Below, piece by piece: positions 7,596 to 16,077 of a stretch of DNA of 64,000 bases (position 1 is its first letter; every line of letters starts with the position of its first letter). Under the pieces are notes generated by a model. That model searched no databases. It saw nothing but the letters and a program-made list of their open reading frames with translations, and was not told where the DNA came from. Made by a program: the position numbers and the translations under genes. Source of the stretch: Streptomyces dysideae (GTDB lineage: Bacteria; Actinomycetota; Actinomycetes; Streptomycetales; Streptomycetaceae); NCBI RefSeq assembly GCF_001514305.1, contig NZ_KQ949084.1:62001-126000 (forward strand). The letters run 5' to 3'.

Positions 7596-10130
7596 CTACT
7601 CGCCGGGGTGGGCGAGTTCGATGTCGTGGTCGTCGACCCCTCGACCGTCGACCGTCAGTGCCGTCGCCACCGGCGGGTAGCCCGTCGCGATGACCGTGTA
7701 CTCGCCGCCGTCCAGGTCGGTGAAGGCGTATGCCCCGTCGGCGCCGGTGGTGGAGGTGCCGACGACGTTGCCCGCCGCGTCGACGAGGGTGACCCGCGCG
7801 TCGGCCAGCGGCCCGTTCGGGGCCCGTACGGCGCCCTGGACCTGGGCGCCCGACTCGAGGTCGACCTCGACCCGGGTGACCCCGGAGCCGCCGATCTCGA
7901 CGGGCAGGGCGCGGGGCCGGTATCCGGTGGCGTTCACGGCGACGGTCACGGTGCCCGGCACCAGCTCGGCGAAGCCGAACTCGCCCTGCTCACCGGTGGC
8001 GGCCGTGGCCAGCAGGTCCCCGCGCACATCGGTGACGATCACCATGGCGTCCTTGACCGGCAGCGCGCTCTGCGCGGCCCGCACGACGCCGGTGAGCCCG
8101 CTGGTGCCGCTGAGCAGGATGTCGTACGCCACCGGCTCGTCGTGGACGACGACCGTGGACGCCTGCGGCTGGAACCCGTCGGCGGACGCGATCAGGACGT
8201 ACGATCCCGCGCCGGGCGCGTCCACCCCGTAGCCACCGTCGGCCTGCGCGACCGACCGGCCCAACTGCCGCCCTGCCAGCGAGATCAGCGTCACGGCGGC
8301 CTGCGGCACGGGCGCGCTCTCGGCACCGCGGACGAAGCCACGGACCGGGATCCGGCCACCGGAACCGGAGGAACCGGAGGATTCCGCGGTGGCGACGGCG
8401 ACGGCGGCGGCCGGCTTCTGGATCCCCTCGGGACCGGCCTCGGTCTCCGGCGAGGTGACGGCCCAGCTCGGGACCCGCGCCGCGGCCGGAGCCTCCGCGA
8501 CCGCCTCCGTGACCGTCTCCTGGGAGACCTTCGCCGCCTGGGCCGGCGCCCCGCTGGTGCGCAGCGGCGCCTCCTTGATGAACAGCGTCACCAGGAACGC
8601 GAGGAGCGCGACCGGGGCGACGTACAGGAAGATGTCGGCGATGCCGTGCCCGTAGGCGCTCTCCAGCCAGGTGCGGATGTGCGTGGGCAGCGCGTCCATG
8701 TCGGGCAGCTCGCCCGTGCCCGTCGCCTTGCCGGCGGCCGGCTGCTCCTGGGGGCTGAGCGAGCCGATGGTGTCGGTGGCGTAGTGGCTGATCCGCGTCG
8801 ACATCACGGAGCCGAGCGCCGCGACGCCCATCGCGCCGCCGAGGGACCGGAAGAAGGTGACGACCGAGCTGGCGGCGCCGAGTTCGTGCGGGGCGACCTG
8901 GTTCTGCGTGGACAGGACCAGGTTCTGCATCATCATGCCGATGCCGAGGCCCATGACCGCCATGTAGAGGGCGATCTTCCAGTAGTCGGTGTCGTACCGC
9001 ATGGTGCCCAGCAGTCCGAGCCCGGCGGTCAGCAGCAGACCGCCCGCGACCAGCCAGGCCTTCCACTTTCCGGTCTTGGTGATGATCTGCCCCGAGACGG
9101 TCGACGACACGAACAGCCCGGCGATCATGGGGATCGTCATGACGCCCGACATGGTCGGGGACTTGTCCCGCGCGAGCTGGAAGTACTGGCTGAAGAAGAC
9201 GGTGCCCGCGAACATCGCGACACCGACGAACAGCGAGGCGACCGAGGCCAGCGTGATCGTGCGGTTCTTGAAGAGGTACAGCGGGATGATCGGCTCGGTG
9301 GCCTTGGTCTCGACGAAGAGGAAGACGAGGGTGAGGGCGAGGGCGCCGCCGACCATCGCGTACGTCTGCCAGGACAGCCAGGCGTACTTGTCGTCCGCGA
9401 AGGTCACCCAGATCAGCAGCAGGGAGACGGCGGCGGTGATGAAGAAGGCACCGGCCCAGTCGACCTTGACCCTGCGCCCGGCCTCCGGCAGATGCAGCGT
9501 CTTCTGCAGCACCAGCAGGGCGATCAGCGCGAACGGCACACCCACGTACAGGCACCAGCGCCAGCCCAGCCAGTCGGTGTCGGTGATGACACCGCCGACC
9601 AGCGGCCCGCCGACGGTCGCGACGGCGAAGGTCGCGCCCAGGTAGCCGGAGTAACGCCCGCGCTCGCGAGGCGAGATCATCGCGGCCATGATGATCTGCG
9701 CGAGCGCGGTCAGACCGCCGGCGCCGAGCCCCTGGATGACCCGGGCGCCGATCAGCATCCCCGAGTTCCGCGACAGACCGGCGACCACGGAGCCCACGAT
9801 GTAGATGACGAGGGCTATCTGGACCAGCGCCTTCTTGCTGACCAGGTCGGCGAGCTTGCCCCACAGGGGCGTCGAGGCCGTCATCGACAGCAGCGCGGCG
9901 GTGACGACCCAGGTGTAGGCGCTCTGGCCGCCGCCCAGGTCCTTGATGATCTCGGGCAGGGCGTTGGAGACGATCGTCGAGGACAGGATCGCGGCGAACA
10001 TGCCGAGCAGCAGCCCGGAGAGCGCCTCCATGATCTGCCGGTGCGTCATCGGAGCGCCGTCGGAAGACCCGTGAGCGCCTCCTCCGTGCTTGGCATGAGC
10101 CCGCACACCGGCTGGTGTGGTCGTTGCCAT
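7596..10130 (-). CDS. DHA2-type MFS transporter fused to three carboxypeptidase-regulatory-like domains
   Basis: An 844-residue fusion. Residues 20 to about 520 form a 14-helix drug-efflux type MFS (ILSSTIVSNALP in helix 1, a motif A-like GKLADLVSKKALV, and IGARVIQGLGAGG). After an Ala/Pro/Glu linker come three repeats of about 80 residues with the pattern DG-Y-F-(L)PG-Y-V-A-GY, each like a carboxypeptidase-regulatory beta-sandwich. With 14 helices the C-terminus should be cytoplasmic, which is unusual for this domain. It begins 13 bp after the MarR gene, so it is the prime MarR target. The substrate is unknown. Confidence 0.85.
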   Translation of the reverse strand: MATTTPAGVRAHAKHGGGAHGSSDGAPMTHRQIMEALSGLLLGMFAAILSSTIVSNALPEIIKDLGGGQSAYTWVVTAALLSMTASTPLWGKLADLVSKKALVQIALVIYIVGSVVAGLSRNSGMLIGARVIQGLGAGGLTALAQIIMAAMISPRERGRYSGYLGATFAVATVGGPLVGGVITDTDWLGWRWCLYVGVPFALIALLVLQKTLHLPEAGRRVKVDWAGAFFITAAVSLLLIWVTFADDKYAWLSWQTYAMVGGALALTLVFLFVETKATEPIIPLYLFKNRTITLASVASLFVGVAMFAGTVFFSQYFQLARDKSPTMSGVMTIPMIAGLFVSSTVSGQIITKTGKWKAWLVAGGLLLTAGLGLLGTMRYDTDYWKIALYMAVMGLGIGMMMQNLVLSTQNQVAPHELGAASSVVTFFRSLGGAMGVAALGSVMSTRISHYATDTIGSLSPQEQPAAGKATGTGELPDMDALPTHIRTWLESAYGHGIADIFLYVAPVALLAFLVTLFIKEAPLRTSGAPAQAAKVSQETVTEAVAEAPAAARVPSWAVTSPETEAGPEGIQKPAAAVAVATAESSGSSGSGGRIPVRGFVRGAESAPVPQAAVTLISLAGRQLGRSVAQADGGYGVDAPGAGSYVLIASADGFQPQASTVVVHDEPVAYDILLSGTSGLTGVVRAAQSALPVKDAMVIVTDVRGDLLATAATGEQGEFGFAELVPGTVTVAVNATGYRPRALPVEIGGSGVTRVEVDLESGAQVQGAVRAPNGPLADARVTLVDAAGNVVGTSTTGADGAYAFTDLDGGEYTVIATGYPPVATALTVDGRGVDDHDIELAHPGE

Positions 10131-10143
10131 GAGCTTCCTTCTC

Positions 10144-10650
10144 TTACTTGGTGATCGCGGGTGTACGGGGGGACTGTCCGGGTGCGGGAGGCGGGAGCGG
10201 CCGGGGCGCGTGGCCGAGGCGGCAGTCGTCGAAGCCGGCCCGCAGCCGTGCCATCAGCCGGGTGAGCTGGGCGACCTCGTCGTCGGTCCAGTCGCTCAGC
10301 CGCTCGGCGAGCATCCGCGTGGTCCGCCGGGACAGTTCGTCGATCTGCGCCTGGCCCGCGGCGGTGAGGCGCAGGATGCGGCTGCGTTTGTCCGCCGGGT
10401 CGGGGGACCGGTCGATCCAGCCGCGCTCGGCGACGTGGGCGACATGGCGGCTGGTGACCGACATGTCCACGGCCAGCAGCTCGGCGAGCTTGCTCATGCG
10501 CATGTCGCCGTGCCGGGCCAGCAGCGTCAGCACGGCGGCGGAACCGCTGGGGCAGCCGGCCGGCAGCACGCGCGCCATCTCCCGCTTCACGGCACCGAAG
10601 GCGCTGAACTGACGGACCAGCTCCTCGTACTGCGCCTGCTCGGCCATCAC
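10144..10650 (-). CDS. MarR family transcriptional regulator
   Basis: A 168-residue winged-helix protein. SAAVLTLLARHGDMRMSKLAELLAVDMSVTSRHV (in pieces) forms the HTH, and the wing has DRSPDPADKRSRILRLT, the typical MarR D-x-R-D/S pattern. It heads the operon MarR-MFS-YceI-PPOX-hydrolase, with only 13 bp to the transporter. Two TTGC-N5-GCAA palindromes just upstream of its start are probable autoregulatory operators. Ligand unknown; control of efflux by a small aromatic compound is the usual mode in this family. Confidence 0.88.
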   Translation of the reverse strand: MMAEQAQYEELVRQFSAFGAVKREMARVLPAGCPSGSAAVLTLLARHGDMRMSKLAELLAVDMSVTSRHVAHVAERGWIDRSPDPADKRSRILRLTAAGQAQIDELSRRTTRMLAERLSDWTDDEVAQLTRLMARLRAGFDDCRLGHAPRPLPPPAPGQSPRTPAITK

Positions 10651-10662
10651 GCCTCCCGGTTA

Positions 10663-10706
10663 GGTTGCTTAGGGCAACCATAGGAGTGATTGGTTGCTAC
10701 AGGCAA
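10663..10706. promoter_or_regulatory. Pair of TTGC-N5-GCAA operators for the MarR regulator
   Basis: GGTTGC-TTAGG-GCAACC at 10663-10679 and TTGC-TACAG-GCAA at 10694-10706 share the same half-sites; their centres are 29 bp apart. They lie in the gap between the MarR gene start (10650) and the divergent gene at 10826. This is the size and spacing expected for MarR dimers. Confidence 0.7.
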
Positions 10707-10825
10707 ATAAAATGGCAGGGAGGTGGCTCAAAAACTTGGCAAAGGCATGTATTGCGGCAGTAAACGCGCAGGCCAGAACGGTTAATGGCATGCGCATCGC
10801 CGTCGGCGCCCCATAGCGTCCGACG

Positions 10826-11467
10826 ATGAGCAGCTTCACCACACACCGAAGACGGGTGCACGACACGACCCTCCCGCCCCGCGCCCGGCACGCCAACCTG
10901 CGCTCCTGCCTGGTCGCCTTCGCGCCCTACGGCTTCCGCGCCACGTACCACCACCTATGTGTCAGCGCCGGCATCCCCAGGAACCCGGAGCACGCCCCCG
11001 ACGCACTGGTACGCGCCGTCGAGGAACTGACTGCCGCTCGCCGGCATTGGCTCACCGACGAGCGTGCGTACGCGGCCCAGCGGCGGGTGGACAAGGCGAG
11101 GGGCCGCCGACAACCGCCGTCCGACGCCTCCTGGCGTCGCTGGCAGCGGCAGTGGGGCAACATCGCGTACTGCCCCGACCCGGCGTTCCATCCGGCCGAG
11201 CCGCTTCCGGTGGTGGTCGAACGGGTGCTCCGCACCTCGGTCCCGCCGGGCTGCCGGGCGTGCGGGCGGCAGGGGGAGACGGTCGGCTGGGGTGACGGCT
11301 ACTACTGGTACCGGCTGTGCGCGGGGTGCGGGGTCGCTCAGGGGCGGGAGCGGGCCGGCGACGTGGAGCTCGCCGCCCGCCGTGCCGGAGAGTGGAAGGA
11401 CGTCTGGAGGCTGCGTGCCGACTACGGGCAGCGGGCGTCGAGGGACGGTTCGGACGGGCGTCCGTGA
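10826..11467 (+). CDS. Conserved hypothetical protein with a zinc-ribbon-like C-terminus
   Basis: A 213-residue basic, Arg/Trp-rich protein. It has no signal peptide. The C-terminal part contains CRACGRQGE and LCAGCG about 20 residues apart, two CxxC pairs that could hold zinc. An N-terminal segment LRSCLVAFAPYGFRATYHHL and ELTAARRHWLTDERAYAAQRR look helical. It is divergent from the MarR operon and could share the operator region. I do not recognise a characterised family; nucleic-acid binding is a guess from charge and the CxxC pairs. Confidence 0.65.
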   Translation: MSSFTTHRRRVHDTTLPPRARHANLRSCLVAFAPYGFRATYHHLCVSAGIPRNPEHAPDALVRAVEELTAARRHWLTDERAYAAQRRVDKARGRRQPPSDASWRRWQRQWGNIAYCPDPAFHPAEPLPVVVERVLRTSVPPGCRACGRQGETVGWGDGYYWYRLCAGCGVAQGRERAGDVELAARRAGEWKDVWRLRADYGQRASRDGSDGRP

Positions 11468-11515
11468 CGACCCCCACTTGGGCCGCCCCGCCCGACTTCG
11501 CTAAGGTCTCGGCCC

Positions 11516-11716
11516 ATGGCTAACACCCAGGGCCCCCAGGGCAACCACGACCCCGCCGGCAGCACCCAGATGTTCCGCGCGTTCGTCGACGAGGCGGCCC
11601 CGCAGGGCCGGCCGCAGCCGGCGGCCTCCTCCTCCGGTCCCCGCATCGGCCTGATCGTCGGCGTCGTCGCCGCTGTGGCGATCGTGGCGGCGGTGGCCTA
11701 CCTGGCGCTCATGTAG
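11516..11716 (+). CDS. Small single-pass membrane protein
   Basis: A 66-residue protein: a hydrophilic N-terminus with FRAFVDEAAPQG, then one C-terminal membrane helix (IGLIVGVVAAVAIVAAVAYL). It would be tail-anchored with most of the chain in the cytoplasm. Codon use is typical for Streptomyces, and the gene is followed by a convergent lipoprotein gene. No function is known to me. Confidence 0.6.
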   Translation: MANTQGPQGNHDPAGSTQMFRAFVDEAAPQGRPQPAASSSGPRIGLIVGVVAAVAIVAAVAYLALM

Positions 11717-11740
11717 TTCCAGTTCCGGCGGGGCGCCCCA

Positions 11741-12466
11741 CTACTTCCACCGCACGTCGACGTCCCGCGTCTCGACATGCATCCCGAGCGGCACGCGCCA
11801 CTCCTCCACGCACACCGTCCACGTCTTCTCCTTCCGTAGGCCAGGCCCGATCGGCGTCGGAAGTTCCTCGGTGGACTCGACGGTCCCCCAGTCGACGCCG
11901 AGCGCGCCGATGATGTGCGTCCCGAAGGTCACCGTGCCCGAACGCACCGCGCTGCCACCGGTGTTGTGGAAACCGAGGGTCACCTTCTCGCACCAGCGAC
12001 GGTCGGCGGGCTCCCGTACGGGAGCGCTCACACTCAGGGCGGCGGGCGTCGTACGGCCGGGCGCCGGTGTCGGTGTCGGGGACGGCGAACTCACCGGCGT
12101 ACGACCGGACTCGGCACCGGCGGACGGAGAAGTGCCGGAGCTGTCGCTCGCTTCGGGGGTCCTGGGCGCCGCGCCCGAGAGGTTTGCCGAATTTCCGGGA
12201 CTTCCCGAATTCCCGTTCCTGGCAGGGGAGTTGCCCGCACCCCCCGCCCCACTCGCAGGCGGCTCCGTCTCCCCCTCCAGCGGCACGAAGGTCACGTCCC
12301 CCGTCGGTGCCGCCTCACCGGAGACCCGGGGCGCGCCGACCGCGACATAGCCGTCGGTGTCACCGCCGCCCGCGCACGCGGCCAGTAGCCCGCCCAGACA
12401 GACGACGGCCGCCGACGCACCGATCACGGTGCCCCGGCGGCCAGGTGTCCATGTCGTACGAAGCAT
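11741..12466 (-). CDS. Putative lipoprotein, Pro/Ser/Thr-rich
   Basis: A 241-residue protein with a Sec signal and lipobox LLAAC near residue 31. A long low-complexity Gly/Ser/Thr/Pro linker follows, then a C-terminal domain (about residues 135-241) starting at WCEKVTLGFHNTGGSAVRSGTVTFGTH in pieces, with a beta-rich look like a CARDB/NEW3-type surface domain. It should be tethered to the outer face of the membrane. It ends 25 bp from the convergent small gene. Role unknown. Confidence 0.7.
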   Translation of the reverse strand: MLRTTWTPGRRGTVIGASAAVVCLGGLLAACAGGGDTDGYVAVGAPRVSGEAAPTGDVTFVPLEGETEPPASGAGGAGNSPARNGNSGSPGNSANLSGAAPRTPEASDSSGTSPSAGAESGRTPVSSPSPTPTPAPGRTTPAALSVSAPVREPADRRWCEKVTLGFHNTGGSAVRSGTVTFGTHIIGALGVDWGTVESTEELPTPIGPGLRKEKTWTVCVEEWRVPLGMHVETRDVDVRWK

Positions 12467-12514
12467 CGCGCCAGTGTGGCTGACACTCCGTCAGGAAGGA
12501 ACCCCTCGGGATCC

Positions 12515-13423
12515 TCAGTCGGAGATGAGGCCCTCGCGCAGTTGGGACAGGGTCCGGGTCAGCAGCCGGGAGACGTGCATCTGGGAGATGCCGACCTCCT
12601 CGCCGATCTGCGACTGGGTCATGTTGGCGAAGAAGCGCAGCATGATGATCCGGCGCTCCCGGGGCGGGAGTTTGGCCAGCAGGGGCTTCAGGGACTCGCG
12701 GTACTCGACGCCCTCCAGGGCCGTGTCCTCGTAGCCGAGGCGGTCCGCGAGGGAGCCCTCGCCGCCGTCGTCCTCGGGGGCCGGGGAGTCGAGGGAGGAG
12801 GCCGTGTACGCGTTGCCGACCGCGAGGCCGTCGACGACGTCCTCCTCGGACACGCCCAGTACGGCGGCGAGTTCGGTCACCGTCGGCGAGCGGTCCAGCT
12901 TCTGGGAGAGCTCGTCGCTGGCCTTGGTGAGGGCCAGGCGCAGCTCCTGCAGGCGCCGCGGGACACGCACCGACCACGACGTGTCGCGGAAGAACCGCTT
13001 GATCTCGCCCACGACCGTCGGCATCGCGAACGTCGGGAACTCGACGCCCCGTTCGCAGTCGAAGCGGTCGATCGCCTTGATCAGGCCGATGGTGCCGACC
13101 TGGACGATGTCCTCCATCGGCTCGTTGCGCGAGCGGAACCGCGCGGCGGCGTACCGCACCAGCGGGAGGTTGAGCTCGATCAGCGTGTCCCGGACGTACA
13201 TGCGCTCGGGGCTGTCCTCGTCGAGTGCGGCGAGCCGCAGGAAGAGGGAGCGGGACAGGGTCCGGGTGTCGATGATCTCCGAGGTCGGCACGACCGGGGC
13301 AGGCGTGGTCGGGAGGGCCGGGGCCGGCGCGGCCTCGATGGCCATTACGTCGTCGAGCGCGTCGGGCGCCGACTCGCTCTTTGTGAGCGTGAGCACCTTG
13401 GAGCTGCCCTGTTCTGCGGACAT
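12515..13423 (-). CDS. sigN: RNA polymerase sigma factor, SigB/SigF family (SigN-like)
   Basis: A 302-residue sigma factor with regions 2-4: [25 protein letters not shown] (in pieces), [27 protein letters not shown], and a C-terminal [24 protein letters not shown]. It belongs to the stress/sporulation SigB-SigF group. The partner gene upstream is clearly SigF-like, and the tandem order is that of sigN-sigF in S. coelicolor as I remember it; sigN there acts in early aerial development. The gene name is therefore from synteny and family. ATG start; a region with ACATGT palindromes lies about 115-150 bp upstream. Confidence 0.88.
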   Translation of the reverse strand: MSAEQGSSKVLTLTKSESAPDALDDVMAIEAAPAPALPTTPAPVVPTSEIIDTRTLSRSLFLRLAALDEDSPERMYVRDTLIELNLPLVRYAAARFRSRNEPMEDIVQVGTIGLIKAIDRFDCERGVEFPTFAMPTVVGEIKRFFRDTSWSVRVPRRLQELRLALTKASDELSQKLDRSPTVTELAAVLGVSEEDVVDGLAVGNAYTASSLDSPAPEDDGGEGSLADRLGYEDTALEGVEYRESLKPLLAKLPPRERRIIMLRFFANMTQSQIGEEVGISQMHVSRLLTRTLSQLREGLISD

Positions 13424-13537
13424 GCCACCCCCTCTGGGTCGCGGGACGGTCGCGGCGGACGCTCCCGTCGAGGAACATCAGCCTTCACCTGAATACCGGA
13501 GCCGGAGCCACGGCAAACGCGTCTCCGGCAGAATGTC

Positions 13538-13575
13538 ACATGTCGGCAACACGCTGTAGTGACATGTCGACATGT
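13538..13575. promoter_or_regulatory. ACATGTCG-type palindromes upstream of sigN
   Basis: ACATGTCGACATGT at 13562-13575 is a perfect 14-bp palindrome, and ACATGTCG occurs again at 13538-13545, 24 bp away. They lie between sigN and sigF, upstream of sigN. The repetition suggests a dimeric regulator site; which protein binds is unknown. Confidence 0.5.
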
Positions 13576-13713
13576 AAGACGTGAATCAGCCCTGGAAACA
13601 GGGGGTCTGACGGTATTTCGGCGCAGAACTGTCGGGATCCGCCCTGGTGAGCGATTCGCTCGTGCCGGTGATGCCTCGCTCGTGTTTGCGATTGCGCGTC
13701 GATCCGGTTCGCG

Positions 13714-14520
13714 TTACGCGTCGATGCGGTTCGCGGAGCGCAGCCGCTGGAAGCTACGCGCGAGTAGTCGCGAGACATGCATCTGGGAGACGCCGAGTTC
13801 CGCGCTGATCTGCGACTGGGTGAGATTGCTGTAGTAGCGCAGCAGCAGGATCCGCTGTTCCCGTTCGGGGAGTTGGACGAGGAGATGGCGGACCAGGTCG
13901 CGGTGTTCCACGCCGTCCAGCGCCGGGTCCTCGTAGCCGAGCCGGTCCAGCAGGCCGGGCAGTCCGTCGCCCTCCTGGGCGGCCTCCAGCGAGGTGGCGT
14001 GGTACGACCGTCCGGCCTCGATGCAGGACAGCACCTCCTCCTCGCTGATGCGCAGCCGCTCGGCGATCTCGGCGGTGGTCGGGGTGCGCCCGAAGGCGGT
14101 CGTCAGGTCCTCGGTCGCGCTGGTGACCTGCACCCACAGTTCGTGGAGCCGGCGCGGTACGTGGACGGTGCGGACGTTGTCGCGGAAGTACCGCTTGATC
14201 TCGCCGACGACGGTCGGCATCGCGAACGTCGGGAACTGCACGCCCCGGTCCGGGTCGAAGCGGTCGATGGCGTTGATGAGCCCGATGGTGCCGACCTGGA
14301 TCACGTCCTCCATCGGCTCGCTGCGGGAGCGGAAGCGGGCGGCCGCGTAGCGCACGAGCGGGAGGTTGGCCTCGATGAGCGCCCCGCGCACCCGGTTGTG
14401 CTCCGGCGTGCCCGGCTGCAACTCCTTGAGCTGGGCGAAGAGGACCTGGGTGAGCGCCCGGGTGTCGGCGCCGCGGCTCCGCGGTGCGGCTTCCTGGGGC
14501 GGCGCAGTACTGGCCGACAC
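13714..14520 (-). CDS. sigF: RNA polymerase sigma factor SigF (sporulation)
   Basis: A sigma factor of 268 residues if started at the GTG at 14520 (VSASTAPPQ), which has GAAGAGG just upstream and matches the N-terminus I remember for S. coelicolor SigF; an in-frame TTG at 14547 is an alternative. Regions 2 to 4 are complete: [37 protein letters not shown], and [19 protein letters not shown]. The C-terminus RSANRIDA also matches. SigF acts late in spore maturation in S. coelicolor. It is followed by sigN with about 290 bp between, so the two have separate promoters. Confidence 0.92.
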   Translation of the reverse strand: MSASTAPPQEAAPRSRGADTRALTQVLFAQLKELQPGTPEHNRVRGALIEANLPLVRYAAARFRSRSEPMEDVIQVGTIGLINAIDRFDPDRGVQFPTFAMPTVVGEIKRYFRDNVRTVHVPRRLHELWVQVTSATEDLTTAFGRTPTTAEIAERLRISEEEVLSCIEAGRSYHATSLEAAQEGDGLPGLLDRLGYEDPALDGVEHRDLVRHLLVQLPEREQRILLLRYYSNLTQSQISAELGVSQMHVSRLLARSFQRLRSANRIDA

Positions 14521-14661
14521 GGTCAACGCCACCTCTTCATCGGTCAATCATCGTTCAACTCATCCGTCAAAAGCGGTCATAGCATCACAAGACATGTGCA
14601 CTGTGTGCAAGCACCGCATAACACCGTGTTGAGGGAAGAGTTGGGGCATAAGACACAGAAA

Positions 14662-14688
14662 AGCCCCCCGCCGTTCCGGCGGAGGGCT
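14662..14688 (-). terminator. Intrinsic terminator after the Dabb gene
   Basis: AGCCCTCCGCCG and CGGCGGGGGGCT (minus strand) form a 12-bp stem with one mismatch and a 3-base loop, followed by TTTT. It lies 14 bp beyond the Dabb stop codon and separates it from sigF. Confidence 0.8.
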
Positions 14689-14701
14689 CCCAGGGTGCGG
14701 C

Positions 14702-14995
14702 TCAGTACTCGTAGTCGGCGATCACCCAGGTGGCGAACTCCCGCCACAGTTCGACGCCCGCCTGGTGGTCCGGGTGCTCCACGTACTTCCGCAGCGCGGC
14801 CACGTCGTCGAAGCCGGAGTTGATCGCGAAGTCGTACGCGATGGGGCGGTCACTGATGTTCCAGCCGAGCTCCCAGAAGCGGATCTCGGGGATCCTGCCC
14901 TCGAGTGAACGGAAGGCCTCGGCGCCCTCCACGACCCGCGGGTCGTCGCGTTCGACGCCCTCGTTGAGCTTGAAGAGGACCAGGTGGCGGATCAT
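14702..14995 (-). CDS. Dabb (stress-responsive A/B barrel) family protein
   Basis: A 97-residue ferredoxin-like dimeric barrel protein: starts MIRHLVLFKL, ends with a YVEHPDHQAG segment and VIADYEY, all typical of Dabb proteins. The ATG at 14995 has GGAG 7 bp upstream. It starts 8 bp after a 59-residue membrane protein, forming a two-gene operon with a clear terminator. These small barrels can be cyclases or binding proteins; here no substrate is evident. It is the last core gene before the tRNA-Ser island. Confidence 0.88.
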   Translation of the reverse strand: MIRHLVLFKLNEGVERDDPRVVEGAEAFRSLEGRIPEIRFWELGWNISDRPIAYDFAINSGFDDVAALRKYVEHPDHQAGVELWREFATWVIADYEY

Positions 14996-15003
14996 GGGCA
15001 CTC

Positions 15004-15183
15004 CTAGCTGTCGCCTCCGTCGGCGATCCACGTCATGAAGTCGCCGATGGCTTTGGCGGCGTCCGATATGCCCTGGAACCCTATCTGGACATAGTCGGCG
15101 GCCTGCTCCGGGTCCGTGATGATCACATACACCGCGAAGACCACGAGCACAAAAACGGTGATCTTCTTCGCATTCACCGCCAT
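15004..15183 (-). CDS. Small membrane protein (59 residues)
   Basis: MAVNAKKITVFVLVVFAVYV starts the chain and forms one membrane helix; a short acidic tail with DPEQAADYVQ and a second amphipathic part (GFQGISDAAKAIGDFM) follow. GGGGAGG precedes the ATG by about 6 bp. It is upstream of and likely co-transcribed with the Dabb gene. Function unknown. Confidence 0.65.
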   Translation of the reverse strand: MAVNAKKITVFVLVVFAVYVIITDPEQAADYVQIGFQGISDAAKAIGDFMTWIADGGDS

Positions 15184-15251
15184 CGCGGCCTCCCCGGTCT
15201 CGGCTGTCACTGCTGTCTCTGATGTGCGCCAACGATCGGCCATGATCGCAC

Positions 15252-15280
15252 GAAGGGCCCCGTCTTTCGACGGGCCCTTC
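15252..15280 (-). terminator. Hairpin after the tRNA-Ser remnant
   Basis: GAAGGGCC-C-CGTC and GACGGGCCCTTC pair over 12 bp (one bulged C) around TTTC. It lies directly 3' of the displaced tRNA-Ser end, just where the original tRNA gene would have had its terminator. No T-tract follows. Confidence 0.6.
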
Positions 15281-15285
15281 AGAAG

Positions 15286-15339
15286 CGGTGGCGGAGGGAT
15301 TCGAACCTTCGGTGAATTGCGCCACACTCGCTTTCGAGG
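15286..15339 (-). repeat. Displaced 3' half of tRNA-Ser(CGA): left attachment-site remnant
   Basis: These 54 bp match 30771-30824 of the intact tRNA-Ser at 50 positions, running from the discriminator base through the T arm, variable arm and 3' anticodon stem to just past the anticodon. Beyond 15339 similarity stops abruptly. This is what site-specific integration into a tRNA gene leaves behind. The four differences break the T arm, so it is no longer under tRNA selection. Confidence 0.8.
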
Positions 15340-15400
15340 TCTGTTCGTGCTGGTCAAGAGCCTGTCACCTACACCCCCTGGGGGGACAAGGAGGTGCGCG

Positions 15401-15505
15401 ATGAACCGCGCCGGCAAGACGCTGCTCGTGCTCGCGCTGGTCGGCGTGGTGGGTATGGCATTCCGGGTCTTTTGGAACGCGCTGCGCGACCGGGGTTCGA
15501 CATAA
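15401..15505 (+). CDS. 34-residue membrane peptide
   Basis: MNRAGKTLLVLALVGVVGMA and a short basic tail: one membrane helix with positive ends. It is preceded by AAGGAGGT, one of the strongest ribosome-binding sites in the window, 7 bp before ATG. It lies about 60 bp inside the left island end. Small hydrophobic peptides of this type can be toxins or assembly factors, but nothing more specific can be said. Confidence 0.45.
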   Translation: MNRAGKTLLVLALVGVVGMAFRVFWNALRDRGST

Positions 15506-16077
15506 TTCGCGGCGCTGGAGCGATGGGCATGCCACTTGACCTGCGGGTTCGCGAGTCAGTCCGCCACAGGGCGTTTCTCTAGGGCAACCCGTTTCCGCAG
15601 GTCACACGCGGTGTCTCGCCTTCTGCCTCGAAGCCTCCGAAGCAACTGTCATGATCCGCGCCTGGAGTGACGATAGGTCATCTATCACAGGGTCAACGCG
15701 GAGCCATCGATTTATCCCGATACGAACAGGTCTGGGCTCGTCGTTCTTCCGTGCATGTTGGCTCCACAGTGCATGCGGGCACCTCGCCGACCTGCCCGTT
15801 TCTCTATGTCTGGAGAAACGGGCGATTCGGGCGCGCTTGGCTAATCCGCAGGTCAAGGAGCTGTTGTTGCTCCAGTCGCTCGGAATTACGTCGAACCCGG
15901 GCGCGACGTCGCCGAAGCCGTAGGTGCCGACGCCACTGCCGCGACGCTGTACCCGTTCGTAGTCGATGAGCGGCGCTTTGCCGGAACCGCGCAATCTCGG
16001 ATGTTTGTGCCTGCCGCGATTGGCACTCCTCATGCGGCGCTCCATGGGCCAGGCTTCTCGCACGCGGTGAGAGAGGG
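15506..16077. other. No confident gene; lower-GC, probably decayed DNA
   Basis: Short overlapping ORFs exist on both strands, but none has a good start site, Streptomyces-like third-position bias, or a domain I know. A fragment reading RLANPQVKELLLLQSLG (15842-15892, plus strand) looks protein-like and may be the remnant of a lost island gene. Confidence 0.5.

Noticed and set aside
6981-10154. A 1057-codon plus-strand frame opposite the YceI and MFS fusion genes
   Set aside because: It is antisense to two well-supported genes and has shadow-like composition.
15602-16063. A 153-codon minus-strand frame in the left part of the island
   Set aside because: No ribosome site, no domain, poor third-position bias; likely chance in decayed DNA.
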